A stretch of DNA of 64,000 bases from an uncultured Granulosicoccus sp. (GCA_947495035.1 CANLXI010000015.1:108315-172314); one strand, 5' to 3'. Numbered from the stretch's first letter, positions 17,394 to 26,029 are shown. Numbers and translations are program-made. Notes: generated by a model not told the origin, from the sequence alone.

Positions 17394-19070
17394 ATGCAAT
17401 ATGACTACATTGTGGTCGGCGCAGGATCTGCCGGTTGCATTCTCGCCCATCGCCTGAGCGAGAGCGGTGAGCATTCGGTATTGCTGCTGGAGGCGGGTGG
17501 CAGGGATATCTCCCCCTGGATCAGACTGCCGGTGGGGTTTGCCAAGACTTACTACAATCCGCAGTACAACTACATGTACTACAGCGAGCCTGAAGCGGGG
17601 ATGGCCGGGCGCAAACTCTATGCACCGCGCGGCAAGGTGCAAGGTGGCTCCGGTTCCATCAATGCCATGATCTATGTGCGTGGACAGGATTCGGACTTTG
17701 ACGATTGGGCCGCCGCCGGAAACGACGGCTGGTCTTCCAGCGAGGTGTTGCCATTCTTCAAGATGCTGGAGCGACACCCGTCTGGCGACAATGATCACCA
17801 CTCCAGCCAGGGTCTGATCGGTATCACGCCCATGAAGGAGGGGGCTCATGCAATCTGCCAGCACTTTCTGAACGCAGCGGAAGAACTGGGCATGCCGCTG
17901 AACGAGGACTTCAACGGTAGCGAGTTCGAAGGGGCCGGCATCTACGAAACCAATATCGACAAGGGGCAGCGGGCTTCCAGCAATTCTGCGTACCTGAAAC
18001 CGGCGCTGAAACGCAGGAATCTTCACATTCGGCGTCACGCGATGGCAGAGAAGCTGTTGTTCGACGACAGTGGTCGAGTCACGGGGGTTCAGGTGCGTAC
18101 CGAGAGTGGCATGGAATCGTTTTCCGCCTCTGTGGAAGTGATCGTATCGGCAGGCGCTGTGGACACACCCAAGTTGCTGCTCCTGTCCGGCATCGGCGAT
18201 AGCGCGGAATTGGACAAGCATGGAATTTCACTGCAGAAACATCTTCCGGCTGTCGGAAAAAACCTGCAGGATCATCTCTGCGTGAGCTACTACTACCGGG
18301 CCAATATCCCGACCCTGAATGACGATTTCCGATCATGGACCGGCAAGGCAAAGGCGGCGTTGCAATACCTGTTCACCCGCAAGGGAGCCTTGTCCATGAG
18401 TGTCAACCAGTCAGGTGGTTTCTTCAAGGGTGATGACAGCGAAAAAGAACCCAATATTCAACTTTACTTCAACCCGATGTCGTATCAGATACCGGTAGAT
18501 CCCAAGGCAGATCTGGTCCCAGAGCCCTATTCGGGCTTTCTGATTGCCTTCAATCCCTGCCGACCGACCAGCCGTGGAAGCATCGAGCTGGCGTCGGCTA
18601 CAGCGACCGATGCAGCGCTGATTCGACCGAACTATCTGGCAACCGAAAAGGATATCAATGAAGTCATTCAGGGGAGTCGTCTGATTCGAACGTTCATGCA
18701 ATCCCGATCGCTTCAGTCAGTCACGGAAGAGGAGGTCATCCCGGGGGCGACAGTGGAGACCGACGAAGAGATGCTGCAGTATTTTCGTGAAAACGGGGGC
18801 TCCATATACCACCTGTGTGGCTCCTGCACCATGGGACCGGATCCCGAGACCTCCGTGGTGGACCAGCGGCTACGGGTTCACGGAGTACCCGGGCTGAGGA
18901 TCGTTGATGCCTCCATCTTTCCCAATATCACGTCAGGCAATATCAATGCCCCCGTGATGATGGTTGCCGAGAAGGGCGCCAGAATGATTCTGGAAGACAG
19001 CCGCTTGACCAGTCATGCAACCACTGGCGAACATATGCCTGACCGGGTTGATACGGCTATTGCAGGCTAG
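17394..19070 (+). CDS. GMC-family FAD oxidoreductase (choline/alcohol dehydrogenase-like)
   Basis: A 558-residue GMC oxidoreductase. It opens directly with the FAD dinucleotide fold YDYIVVGAGSAGCILAHRLSE, has the PRGKVQGGSGSINAMIYVRG flavin motif near residue 80 and GAVDTPKLLLLSGIG near residue 250, and ends with the catalytic pair in HLCGSCTMG and the Asn of NITSGNINAPVMM. ATG 17394 follows the dehydratase stop by two bases; the longer open frame merely overlaps that gene. It would oxidise an alcohol or sugar. In this operon it may make the lactone or aldonate that the dehydratase uses, which is inference. No signal peptide is evident. Confidence 0.9.
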   Translation: MQYDYIVVGAGSAGCILAHRLSESGEHSVLLLEAGGRDISPWIRLPVGFAKTYYNPQYNYMYYSEPEAGMAGRKLYAPRGKVQGGSGSINAMIYVRGQDSDFDDWAAAGNDGWSSSEVLPFFKMLERHPSGDNDHHSSQGLIGITPMKEGAHAICQHFLNAAEELGMPLNEDFNGSEFEGAGIYETNIDKGQRASSNSAYLKPALKRRNLHIRRHAMAEKLLFDDSGRVTGVQVRTESGMESFSASVEVIVSAGAVDTPKLLLLSGIGDSAELDKHGISLQKHLPAVGKNLQDHLCVSYYYRANIPTLNDDFRSWTGKAKAALQYLFTRKGALSMSVNQSGGFFKGDDSEKEPNIQLYFNPMSYQIPVDPKADLVPEPYSGFLIAFNPCRPTSRGSIELASATATDAALIRPNYLATEKDINEVIQGSRLIRTFMQSRSLQSVTEEEVIPGATVETDEEMLQYFRENGGSIYHLCGSCTMGPDPETSVVDQRLRVHGVPGLRIVDASIFPNITSGNINAPVMMVAEKGARMILEDSRLTSHATTGEHMPDRVDTAIAG

Positions 19071-19091
19071 CACTGACAACAACTGGATTGT

Positions 19092-19127
19092 GAGCGGAAC
19101 CATGACGTGACCATCATGATTCCGCTC
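19092..19127. terminator. Bidirectional hairpin between convergent genes
   Basis: GAGCGGAA (19092-19099) pairs with TTCCGCTC (19120-19127); after one mismatch, CATGA (19101-19105) pairs with TCATG (19114-19118). This long stem with an 8-base loop lies between the GMC gene and the convergent quinone oxidoreductase gene. No T-run is present on either side. Confidence 0.6.
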
Positions 19128-19141
19128 CTGGCCAGATCTCC

Positions 19142-20137
19142 TCAATCAGTGATCTCGACCACCACCTTGCCGATTGCCTGACCACTGGTCAGACGCGCAT
19201 AGGCATCGCCAACCTGCGCCAGTTCGAATCGTTGCTCGTCAAGCAGTGGTGTGATTGCGCCAGAATCAACCAGTTCTGCCAATCTGGCAAGGATGGCTCC
19301 GTGCGTTTCCCGCTTGTGATCATGCAGCATGGGAATCAACATGAAGACAACATGCAGTGACAGGCCGCGAAAGTGAATCGGTGTCAGATCCAGCTCCACC
19401 AGGGAAACAGTGGTACTGACGTTGCCGTTCAATGCTGCCGCGGCGAAGGAATTTGACAGATTGGCTCCACCGACGGTATCGAAAACCACATCAAACCCGG
19501 CACCGTCGGTATGTCTGGCCACATAATCGGCCACTTCTTCGGTCTTGAAATCGATGGCAGTTGCGTCGTAGTCAGCAACAATCTTCGATTGCTTGTCCCC
19601 TGTGATGGTGGTGTAGACTTCAGCACCCATGTGCTTGGCCAATTGCACGGCCAGGTGACCGACACCTCCCGCACCGCCGTGTACCAGCACCTTTTGCCCG
19701 GCTTGTGTGCCGGCTCTGACCAGGCCTTCATGGGCGGTGATACCGACCAGTGGCATGGCTGCCGCTTCTCGCATGGACAGTGATTCGGGTTTGTGGGCGA
19801 TCAGCCTGGCGTCCGCAGCGATGTATTCGGCCAGTGCGCCCGGAAGTCCTATCAGCCCGCCAGCACAACCGTAAACCTCATCACCCGGTGCAAAGTCGCT
19901 CACACCGTCGCCAACGGCCTCAACGGTACCGGCAAAGTCCATGCCCAGTAGCGCTGGCAGATCGGGCGACAACGGCAGATTTTCCTGGCCCATTTGCCGA
20001 ATCATCGTGTCAACAGTGTTGACGCTGCTTGCAGCGATACGTACCAGGACTTGCCCAGCACCTGCTACCGGTTTGTCCAGTTCGGCAGGTCGAAATTCAG
20101 ACGCTTCACCGTATTCGTTCAGAACCATGGCTTTCAT
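19142..20137 (-). CDS. Zinc-free medium-chain dehydrogenase, quinone oxidoreductase-like
   Basis: A 331-residue MDR protein of the QOR type. The N-terminal catalytic domain has PALLGMDFAGTVEAVGDGVSDF without the zinc-ligand cysteines of alcohol dehydrogenases, and the Rossmann fold has VLVHGGAGGVGHLAVQLAKHMGAEV near residue 145, which fits NADPH binding. It would reduce quinones or activated enones. A LysR gene lies 168 bases upstream on the same strand, so the two could share a transcript or the regulator could act on a promoter in that gap. Physiological substrate unknown. Confidence 0.88.
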   Translation of the reverse strand: MKAMVLNEYGEASEFRPAELDKPVAGAGQVLVRIAASSVNTVDTMIRQMGQENLPLSPDLPALLGMDFAGTVEAVGDGVSDFAPGDEVYGCAGGLIGLPGALAEYIAADARLIAHKPESLSMREAAAMPLVGITAHEGLVRAGTQAGQKVLVHGGAGGVGHLAVQLAKHMGAEVYTTITGDKQSKIVADYDATAIDFKTEEVADYVARHTDGAGFDVVFDTVGGANLSNSFAAAALNGNVSTTVSLVELDLTPIHFRGLSLHVVFMLIPMLHDHKRETHGAILARLAELVDSGAITPLLDEQRFELAQVGDAYARLTSGQAIGKVVVEITD

Positions 20138-20305
20138 GAAACATACTCTCTCTGGTTGAGTTATTGACCAGTGAACGATAGAGCCTGCCGTGGCCTTGGA
20201 AAACGGGTGGTTCGAGGATTCAGTATTCCGAAATTCAATGGAATGTGGGAAATCGATTGGATGATCTGCGGGGCCCCGCGGATTTCCGCCAGACCGGACG
20301 AGCAG

Positions 20306-21214
20306 TCAATCCTGCCAGATGGGAGGGTCACCGATCTTCTCCAACAGGAAATCGATGAAGACACGTACCTTGGCCGTCAGCACATTGGACTTGGGGTAAA
20401 CCAGCCATATCGCTGACTGGTCTTCTATTTCGTACTCCGGTAAAACGCGCACCAACAAGCCATCCTGGATCTCCTTGTGCACACTCCAGATGGAATTCAT
20501 CGCAATGCCGACGCCTGCCGTGGTTGCTATTTTCATGCTGGCACCGTCATCACACACCACACGCTTCTTGACACCGGTCGGCGGAAAGGTATGTGTAGAC
20601 TCTTCACCCTCCTTCAACAGCCTGCGCGAGGTGCCGCTCATGAACGTCATCAATTGATGCTCTGCCAGGTCCTCGGGAGTCTTCGGTGTTCCGTGGCGAG
20701 CCAGGTAGTCGACAGACGCACAGAGAATGCGCTTGTCATCGGCCAGCTTTCTGGCCCGCAGGCTGCTGTCCTCGATGGCATAGTTCCGTAGCGCCAGGTC
20801 GAACCCTCCTTCTATCAGATTCATCTGGGTATCGGACAGCTTCAGCTCCAGATTCACATCCGGATATCGATCGAGGAATTCGGGCAGGATGGGTGCGATA
20901 TACAGCTGGGCAAAGGTGCTCGATGCCGAAAAGCGCAGCGTGCCGCTTACCCCGGCATTGCCGTGACCGAGAGCGGCTCTCGCCGCATTCTCCTGGGCCA
21001 GTATTTCGCGAGCATAGGGGAGAAATTCAGCACCTTCCAGAGATAGGGAGATCTTGCGAGTCGATCGGTGCAGCAAGTCGGCTCCTATCTGCTTTTCCAG
21101 TTTCGACAACCGTGCACTGGCGACAGCTGGAGCCAGACCCAACTGACGTCCGGCGGCGCTGATGTTGAGCATGTCAGCGGCCATGACGAAAAGCTGTACA
21201 CCTTCAGTGTCCAT
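20306..21214 (-). CDS. LysR-family transcriptional regulator
   Basis: A 302-residue LysR regulator of the CrgA/AaeR-like branch. The winged helix-turn-helix is at residues ~1-60 (GVQLFVMAADMLNISAAGRQLGL, then ASARLSKLEKQIGADLLHRSTR), followed by a substrate-binding domain starting SGTLRFSASSTF. ATG 21214 is preferred over the GTG four codons earlier since GGAG lies 11 bases ahead of it. It sits upstream of the quinone oxidoreductase gene on the same strand, so local control of that gene is plausible. Confidence 0.88.
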   Translation of the reverse strand: MDTEGVQLFVMAADMLNISAAGRQLGLAPAVASARLSKLEKQIGADLLHRSTRKISLSLEGAEFLPYAREILAQENAARAALGHGNAGVSGTLRFSASSTFAQLYIAPILPEFLDRYPDVNLELKLSDTQMNLIEGGFDLALRNYAIEDSSLRARKLADDKRILCASVDYLARHGTPKTPEDLAEHQLMTFMSGTSRRLLKEGEESTHTFPPTGVKKRVVCDDGASMKIATTAGVGIAMNSIWSVHKEIQDGLLVRVLPEYEIEDQSAIWLVYPKSNVLTAKVRVFIDFLLEKIGDPPIWQD

Positions 21215-21518
21215 GATCTGTTGCACTCCAGTGATGAAAATCGCTCGCAGTATGTCCTGTTCGATTCACGGTTGGCAAGCCGTGCGCGCTTGGCAGCAAA
21301 CGGGCCATTTGACGGCTCTGTGACCAGGGAACGTTTTCACCGGCGTACCGCGTTCTGTCCAGTTCTGTCCAGTTCTGTCATCAGTACCGGAGTTTCAATG
21401 AAACACGAATTCTGAATCGCCGCAAACGCTCTTTTACGCTGCAGCCATCTGCAATAGATTATCGCTATCACAACGGGGAATAGACTTCGCTGCCCCGACA
21501 GAGATGGGAGTAACACTG
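21215..21518. other. 304-bp gap with a short 10-bp direct repeat
   Basis: No gene is seen. GTTCTGTCCA occurs twice in tandem (21352-21371), followed by a partial third copy, GTTCTGTC (21372-21379). The remainder presumably holds divergent promoters for the LysR gene and the CmcJ-like gene; I could not assign -10/-35 boxes with confidence. Confidence 0.5.
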
Positions 21519-22301
21519 ATGAGAGAGAGCGCAACGGTCAATTATCACGTCAGAAGTGACACACCCCAGGCATTCAGATTCGATGTCGACGGTGTCTACG
21601 GGAAGCTTGTATCGCCGACATTGCTGCCAACTCAGGTCAGTGTGCAGGATCTGCGCGATGTGCCGTCCAATATGGACTTCAACCGCGACGGCATCCGCTT
21701 CGACAGACATATCAGCAAGATCACGGACTTCGAAACCGGTTCTGCCTGGCAGGCAGTGTACGAGGAAGAATTGCGCGCGTTGTTGGTCGAGCGAATTGCC
21801 GCGAAAGAGGTCATCGTTTTCGATCACACCGTGCGTGTGGATGATCCCGATGCAGATCGCAAGCCTGCCCGCAATGTACACAACGATTACAGTGCGCCGG
21901 CGGCACAGCAGAGGCTGATCGATATCCTCGGCGAAGAACGAGCGAGCGAGTTTCAGGAGGGTCACTACGGTTTCGTCAACGTCTGGCGACCCGTTCAACA
22001 AACCATCAGAACATCGCCACTCGGCTTCATTCGTCCGTCTTCGGTCAGACCCGAGGACTGGATGAACATCGAGTTGATCTACCCCGATCGTGTAGGGCAG
22101 ATACTGGGAGTCGCCGCAAATGACGATCATGACTGGTTCTACCTGTCGAAGATGACTCCGCAGGAGGTGGTGATCTTCAACATTCACGACAACCGCGGTC
22201 GTCCTTGCCTGGGACACAGTGCGCTGGATATGGACAGCGCGTCCGGTGAAAAGGCGGTGCGCAAGAGTATTGAAAGTCGAACACTGGTGCGCTATCAGTA
22301 G
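21519..22301 (+). CDS. CmcJ/NvfI-type oxidoreductase (GA4 desaturase-like)
   Basis: A 260-residue protein with the signature of the CmcJ/NvfI group of Fe(II)/2-oxoglutarate-like enzymes: HTVRVDDPD, then ARNVHNDYSAPAAQQRL, FVNVWRP, and a C-terminal HSALDMD. The HND pair and the later His would be iron ligands. In fungi and streptomycetes such proteins methoxylate cephamycin or rearrange meroterpenoids, while bacterial copies are mostly uncharacterised. I start at ATG 21519 because GGGAG is 10 bases upstream; ATG 21504 is also open. It stands alone with no biosynthetic neighbours, so its substrate is unknown. Confidence 0.8.
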   Translation: MRESATVNYHVRSDTPQAFRFDVDGVYGKLVSPTLLPTQVSVQDLRDVPSNMDFNRDGIRFDRHISKITDFETGSAWQAVYEEELRALLVERIAAKEVIVFDHTVRVDDPDADRKPARNVHNDYSAPAAQQRLIDILGEERASEFQEGHYGFVNVWRPVQQTIRTSPLGFIRPSSVRPEDWMNIELIYPDRVGQILGVAANDDHDWFYLSKMTPQEVVIFNIHDNRGRPCLGHSALDMDSASGEKAVRKSIESRTLVRYQ

Positions 22302-22338
22302 GATTCCGAGCACTGTTCCCGAAGTGAGTGGCAAGCAT

Positions 22339-22359
22339 CGGCGAATCATGCATTCGCCG
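22339..22359 (+). terminator. Hairpin after the CmcJ-like gene
   Basis: CGGCGAAT (22339-22346) pairs perfectly with ATTCGCCG (22352-22359) around the loop CATGC, 37 bases past the stop codon. No T-run follows, so termination is likely but unproven. Confidence 0.5.
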
Positions 22360-22413
22360 CTGCAATAGACTCACGAACGCACTTGCGGCGAAGCCAGCCG
22401 CCCTGACAGTATT

Positions 22414-22477
22414 ATCCTGCGATCCTGCGATCCTGCGATCCTGCGATCCTGCGATCCTGCGATCCTGCGATCCTGCG
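22414..22477. repeat. Eight perfect tandem copies of an 8-bp unit
   Basis: ATCCTGCG repeated eight times without a mismatch over 64 bp, in a gap between genes. The unit length is not a multiple of three and it lies outside any credible gene, so it is not coding. Perfect identity points to recent slippage-driven expansion. Confidence 0.95.
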
Positions 22478-22690
22478 TGCCTGTGTCAAGCAGCATTGCC
22501 TTCACCCACCTCTGAAACCCCGCAAAACACGAAAACTGATTATCGGTGCAGCCGGTTTTGCCTGATCGCACGAAGAAATACAGTTTGTCTCACGGGGCAG
22601 GCAATCCAGTTCTGTCTTTACACGGCTACTGCGGTAACCACGAAACAGGTACACCCAGTGCCACGCACATGACGAGAGAGAACTGTTCAG

Positions 22691-23539
22691 ATGGGATACA
22701 CGAATTTCACCACATTCAAGGTTCAGATTGACAACGGCATCGGCTGGGTCACTTTCGACTTCCCACCGGTCAATATCCAGGGGCTGACGATGCTGGCTGA
22801 TCTGGACAGACTTGCACAACAGCTGGAGAGTGATCCCTCGGTCAAGGTTGTCGTCTTTCAGTCGGCACACGAGGAGATTTTCGTGGCCCATGCCGATACC
22901 AATTTCCTGAAAGACATGTCTCACGAGGCCGTCTCACGCGATGACGTCGAGCTGCTGGATCTGCAGGTGGTACTGGAGAGAATCAGCAAGCTGCCTCAGG
23001 CAACCATTGCCAAGATCGAAGGCTTTGCACGTGGCGGCGGTCACGAGTTTGCTCTTGCCTGTGACATGCGTTTTGCGGCACGCGGCAAGGCGATGTTCAT
23101 GCAGATGGAAGTGGGCATGGGCATTCTGCCATGCGGCGGCGGCGCTTCCCGAATGGCACGTCAGACCGGGCTGGGTCGTGCACTGGAGATAGTGCTGGGG
23201 GCGCGTGACTTCGACGCCGATCAGGCTGAAGCCTACGGCACCATCAACCGGGCTCTCGACGCAGATGAGATCGGCCCATTCGTCGAAGATCTGGCCAGGC
23301 GAATTGCCTTGTGGCCATCGGCCTCCATCAACGCGACCAAACAGGCTGTTCTCGAGTCGATCGACCGCCCGATCGAAGACGCACTCCGTGCTGAAGCCTA
23401 CTGGCTGTACCAGGCAACCAGTCAGACATCGGCATTGACACGATTCCGATGGGCTGATGAGCAAGAAGCTCAATTTGACATGGACAACCAGCGCACCTGG
23501 CCAGACATGCTTGTCAAGGTGCAGGAGATCAACGACTGA
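22691..23539 (+). CDS. Enoyl-CoA hydratase/isomerase family protein
   Basis: A 282-residue crotonase. It has GIGWVTFDFPPVN at the N-terminus, an unusual oxyanion segment EEIFVAHADTNFL, and candidate catalytic glutamates in GGGHEFALACD and FMQMEVGMGILP. It lies ahead of the TPP-dependent dehydrogenase genes on the same strand, separated by 150 bases with a strong hairpin, so it may be the first gene of that operon. Its role there is unclear: classical acetoin operons do not contain a crotonase. The substrate may be a longer or branched acyl-CoA. Confidence 0.85.
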   Translation: MGYTNFTTFKVQIDNGIGWVTFDFPPVNIQGLTMLADLDRLAQQLESDPSVKVVVFQSAHEEIFVAHADTNFLKDMSHEAVSRDDVELLDLQVVLERISKLPQATIAKIEGFARGGGHEFALACDMRFAARGKAMFMQMEVGMGILPCGGGASRMARQTGLGRALEIVLGARDFDADQAEAYGTINRALDADEIGPFVEDLARRIALWPSASINATKQAVLESIDRPIEDALRAEAYWLYQATSQTSALTRFRWADEQEAQFDMDNQRTWPDMLVKVQEIND

Positions 23540-23547
23540 AAGGCGGA

Positions 23548-23581
23548 AAAGTGTCTCATCGACAGCGTGTTGAGACACTTT
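23548..23581 (+). terminator. Strong hairpin between the crotonase and dehydrogenase E1 genes
   Basis: AAAGTGTCTCA (23548-23558) pairs perfectly with TGAGACACTTT (23571-23581) over 11 bp with a 12-base loop, nine bases past the crotonase stop. The 3' arm ends in only three T. It may terminate or attenuate readthrough into the E1 alpha gene. Confidence 0.55.
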
Positions 23582-23689
23582 GAAGCTGGCAGCAATTTTC
23601 CAGTTGTCGCCTGCCAGTCATTCGGATTACAACTTCAACACCAGATCAATGCCGGGATACCACCCAGGCAGAAAACAGGAGGATCAACA

Positions 23690-24682
23690 ATGCAGCCGTC
23701 ACTTGAACAGAAGCTGTGGATGTACGAAACAATGGTGCTCAGTCGCCGTTGCGAGGAGCAGATAGCCAAGATCTACATGGAAGGGAAAACCCCGGTATTC
23801 AACATGGCCAACGGTACCATTCCGGGAGAAATGCATCTGTCCGATGGGCAGGAACCCGTAGCTGTTGGCGTCTGTGCACACCTGGATGCAGAAGATATCG
23901 TCACCGCGACTCACCGTCCACATCATCAGGCTATCGCGAAAGGGGTGGATCTCGACCGAATGATGGCAGAGATCTTTGGCAAGGCCACTGGCCTCAGCGG
24001 TGGTCGAGGGGGGCATATGCACCTGTTTGACCCTGCCGTCAACTTCGCCTGCTCAGGCATCATCGGTCAGGGTCTTGGACCTGCTGTCGGAGCTGCATTA
24101 TCACGCAAGATGCAAGGCAAACCCGGTGTTGCCGTCGCATTCATTGGTGAAGGTGCTACCAACCAGGGAGCCTTCCACGAAGCACTCAATCTGGCAGCAG
24201 TATGGAACGTACCATTCGTTTGCGTTGTTGAAGACAATGCCTGGGGAATATCGGTCTCGAAAGAGGCATCCACATCGGTACCACGCAATGATGTACGAGC
24301 AGCCTCTTATGGCATTCCGGGGCATTACGTGGAAGGCAATGATCCCTATCGAATTCATGAGGTTGCCGGTGAAGCAATTGCCCGAGCCCGTGCCGGTGAG
24401 GGTCCCAGCCTGATAGAGGTGGAAACATTCCGCCTGGCCGGACACTTCATGGGCGATGCGGAAGGCTACCGACCAGAGGGAGAAAAGGATGCATTGTTTG
24501 AAATCGATCCGATTCCAAGGATGCGAAAACGTCTGCTTGAGGATGGCGACGCCTCGGATGAGCAGTTGAGCGACATCGAGAAAAAGGCCGAAGAGCGCAT
24601 CGATCAAGCGATCAGATTCGCGAGGGAGAGTGCTGATCCACGCCCCGAAGACGCCTTGACAGCCGTCTTTGCTCAGGACTGA
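23690..24682 (+). CDS. TPP-dependent dehydrogenase E1 alpha subunit (acetoin dehydrogenase/AcoA type)
   Basis: A 330-residue E1 alpha subunit. It carries THRPHHQAIAKGVDL, the SGGRGGHMHLFD loop and the thiamine diphosphate motif GEGATNQGAFHEALNLA...EDNAWG (near residues 155-190), all standard for acetoin or pyruvate dehydrogenase E1. CAGGAGGA precedes ATG 23690; the longer frame has no support. With the beta subunit it would decarboxylate or cleave a 2-oxo acid or acetoin and transfer the acyl group to the lipoyl arm. The AcoR-like regulator downstream favours acetoin, but the split E2 and crotonase are atypical, so the substrate is open. Confidence 0.9.
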   Translation: MQPSLEQKLWMYETMVLSRRCEEQIAKIYMEGKTPVFNMANGTIPGEMHLSDGQEPVAVGVCAHLDAEDIVTATHRPHHQAIAKGVDLDRMMAEIFGKATGLSGGRGGHMHLFDPAVNFACSGIIGQGLGPAVGAALSRKMQGKPGVAVAFIGEGATNQGAFHEALNLAAVWNVPFVCVVEDNAWGISVSKEASTSVPRNDVRAASYGIPGHYVEGNDPYRIHEVAGEAIARARAGEGPSLIEVETFRLAGHFMGDAEGYRPEGEKDALFEIDPIPRMRKRLLEDGDASDEQLSDIEKKAEERIDQAIRFARESADPRPEDALTAVFAQD

Positions 24683-24708
24683 ACCAGCAGGATATATCGG
24701 AGGAAACA

Positions 24709-25728
24709 ATGACACAGTCAAACAATAGAAAACTGACGATAGCCCGAGCCATGGCGGAGTCTGTCGCACAGGAGATGCGCACTGACGATCGAGTCTTCGT
24801 CATGGGTGAAGATATCGGCGAACTGGGAGGAGTCTACGGAAATACCCGTGGACTGCTGGAGGAGTTCGGCAAGGATCGAATACGTGATACGCCCATTTCC
24901 GAAACAGCCTTCATCGGCGCTGCCGTCGGTGCTGCCCAGGACGGGATGCGCCCGGTGGTCGAACTGATGTTCGTCGACTTCTTCGGCGTGTGTTTCGATG
25001 CCATCTACAACCTCATGGCCAAGAACATCTACTTTTCCGGTGGATCTCTCAAGGTACCGATGGTCCTGATGACATCCACTGGCGGAGGCTACTCCGATGG
25101 CGGCCAGCATTCGCAATGCCTCTATGGCACCTTTGCACACCTGCCGGGCATGAAGGTCGTTGCGCCATCCAACGCCCATGACGCCAAGGGGCTGATGACC
25201 GCAGCAATACGAGACGACAGCCCCGTTGTCTTCATGTATCACAAGCGCTTGCAGGGTATGGGCTGGCTGGGTACCGAACCCGGCGCGACCGTCAAGACGC
25301 CGGAGGAAAGCTACACCGTGGAAATCGGCAAGGCTGCCATCGCACGCGAGGGTCGCGATGTCACGATCGTGAGTCTGGGACTGGGGGTTCATCATGCACT
25401 CAAGGCCGCCGAGACACTGTCCGAGGAAGGTGTGGAGGCAGAGGTTGTGGATCTGCGCTCGCTGGTTCCATTGGATCGCGACACCATTCGCGAATCTGTC
25501 GCCAGGACCGGACGACTCATTGTGGTCGATGAGGATTATCACAGCTTCGGTGTTTCCGGAGAAATCATCGCATCGGTAACCGAACACGACATCTCCGTTC
25601 TCAAGGCTGCACCGCGTCGAGTTGCATTTCCCGATGTGCCGATTCCTTTCGAACGCGGCATGGAGCAATTCTGCCTGCCGAATGTCGACAAGATCATTGC
25701 AGCCTATCGTGAGATCGCGACTGCCTGA
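24709..25728 (+). CDS. TPP-dependent dehydrogenase E1 beta subunit (AcoB/PdhB type)
   Basis: A 339-residue E1 beta subunit with the expected order: VFVMGEDIGELGGVYGNTRG near residue 30, DTPISETAFIGAAVGAA, the STGGGYSDGGQHSQ loop with the conserved His, and the transketolase C-terminal domain (VEAEVVDLRSLVPLD, then VVDEDYHSFGVSGEI). It follows the alpha gene by 26 bases with AGGAGG-like spacing and forms the alpha2-beta2 core with it. Confidence 0.92.
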   Translation: MTQSNNRKLTIARAMAESVAQEMRTDDRVFVMGEDIGELGGVYGNTRGLLEEFGKDRIRDTPISETAFIGAAVGAAQDGMRPVVELMFVDFFGVCFDAIYNLMAKNIYFSGGSLKVPMVLMTSTGGGYSDGGQHSQCLYGTFAHLPGMKVVAPSNAHDAKGLMTAAIRDDSPVVFMYHKRLQGMGWLGTEPGATVKTPEESYTVEIGKAAIAREGRDVTIVSLGLGVHHALKAAETLSEEGVEAEVVDLRSLVPLDRDTIRESVARTGRLIVVDEDYHSFGVSGEIIASVTEHDISVLKAAPRRVAFPDVPIPFERGMEQFCLPNVDKIIAAYREIATA

Positions 25729-25795
25729 GCCACTCCTACAACTGCATTCCGACACGCGCCGTCGTGTCACTTGAATCGAACTCATGAGGTGAAAC

Positions 25796-26029
25796 ATGTC
25801 AACGGATATCGTGGTCCCGAAGGACCTTTACGAAGAAGATGAAGAAGCTGTCGTCACCAGCTGGCTGGTTGATGATGGTACCCAGGTTGAAGCCGGCTCT
25901 CTGGTTGCGGAGCTGATGACGGCCAAGGTGCAGTATGAAATCCTTGCGCCGAGCAGTGGCACGGTCAGCATTCTGAAGCAGGTAGATGATGTGGTGGCCA
26001 AGGGCGACATCATCGGAACTGTCAACTAG
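25796..26029 (+). CDS. Stand-alone lipoyl (biotinyl/lipoyl attachment) domain protein
   Basis: Only 77 residues, which is exactly one lipoyl domain: a KDLYEEDEEAVVTSWLVDDG half, then VEAGSLVAELMTAKVQYEI with Lys44 at the hairpin tip as the lipoylation site, and APSSGTVSILKQVDDVVAKGD. In normal E2 proteins this domain is fused through linkers to a subunit-binding domain and the acyltransferase. Here it ends with its own stop, and the catalytic domain is a separate gene 11 bases on. It would carry the acyl group between E1 and E2. A lipoate ligase gene lies two genes downstream. Confidence 0.9.
   Translation: MSTDIVVPKDLYEEDEEAVVTSWLVDDGTQVEAGSLVAELMTAKVQYEILAPSSGTVSILKQVDDVVAKGDIIGTVN

Larger units (their letters stand above)
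22302..22690. other. 389-bp gap: hairpin, 8-mer tandem repeat, upstream region of the dehydrogenase operon
   Basis: No gene is seen. It holds the hairpin at 22339-22359 and the perfect octamer array at 22414-22477, both listed separately, then about 210 bases up to the crotonase start. I looked for a sigma-54 -24/-12 element (TGGCAC-N5-TTGC) and saw none. Confidence 0.5.

Noticed and set aside
22414..22477. CRISPR array at the octamer, nonamer or heptamer repeats
   Set aside because: Units of 7-9 bp are contiguous with no spacers, and there are no cas genes in the window.
22371..22571. Minus-strand frame encoding a repeated SQDRRIAG peptide
   Set aside because: It arises only from the 8-bp tandem array, with no ribosome site and no conserved flanks.
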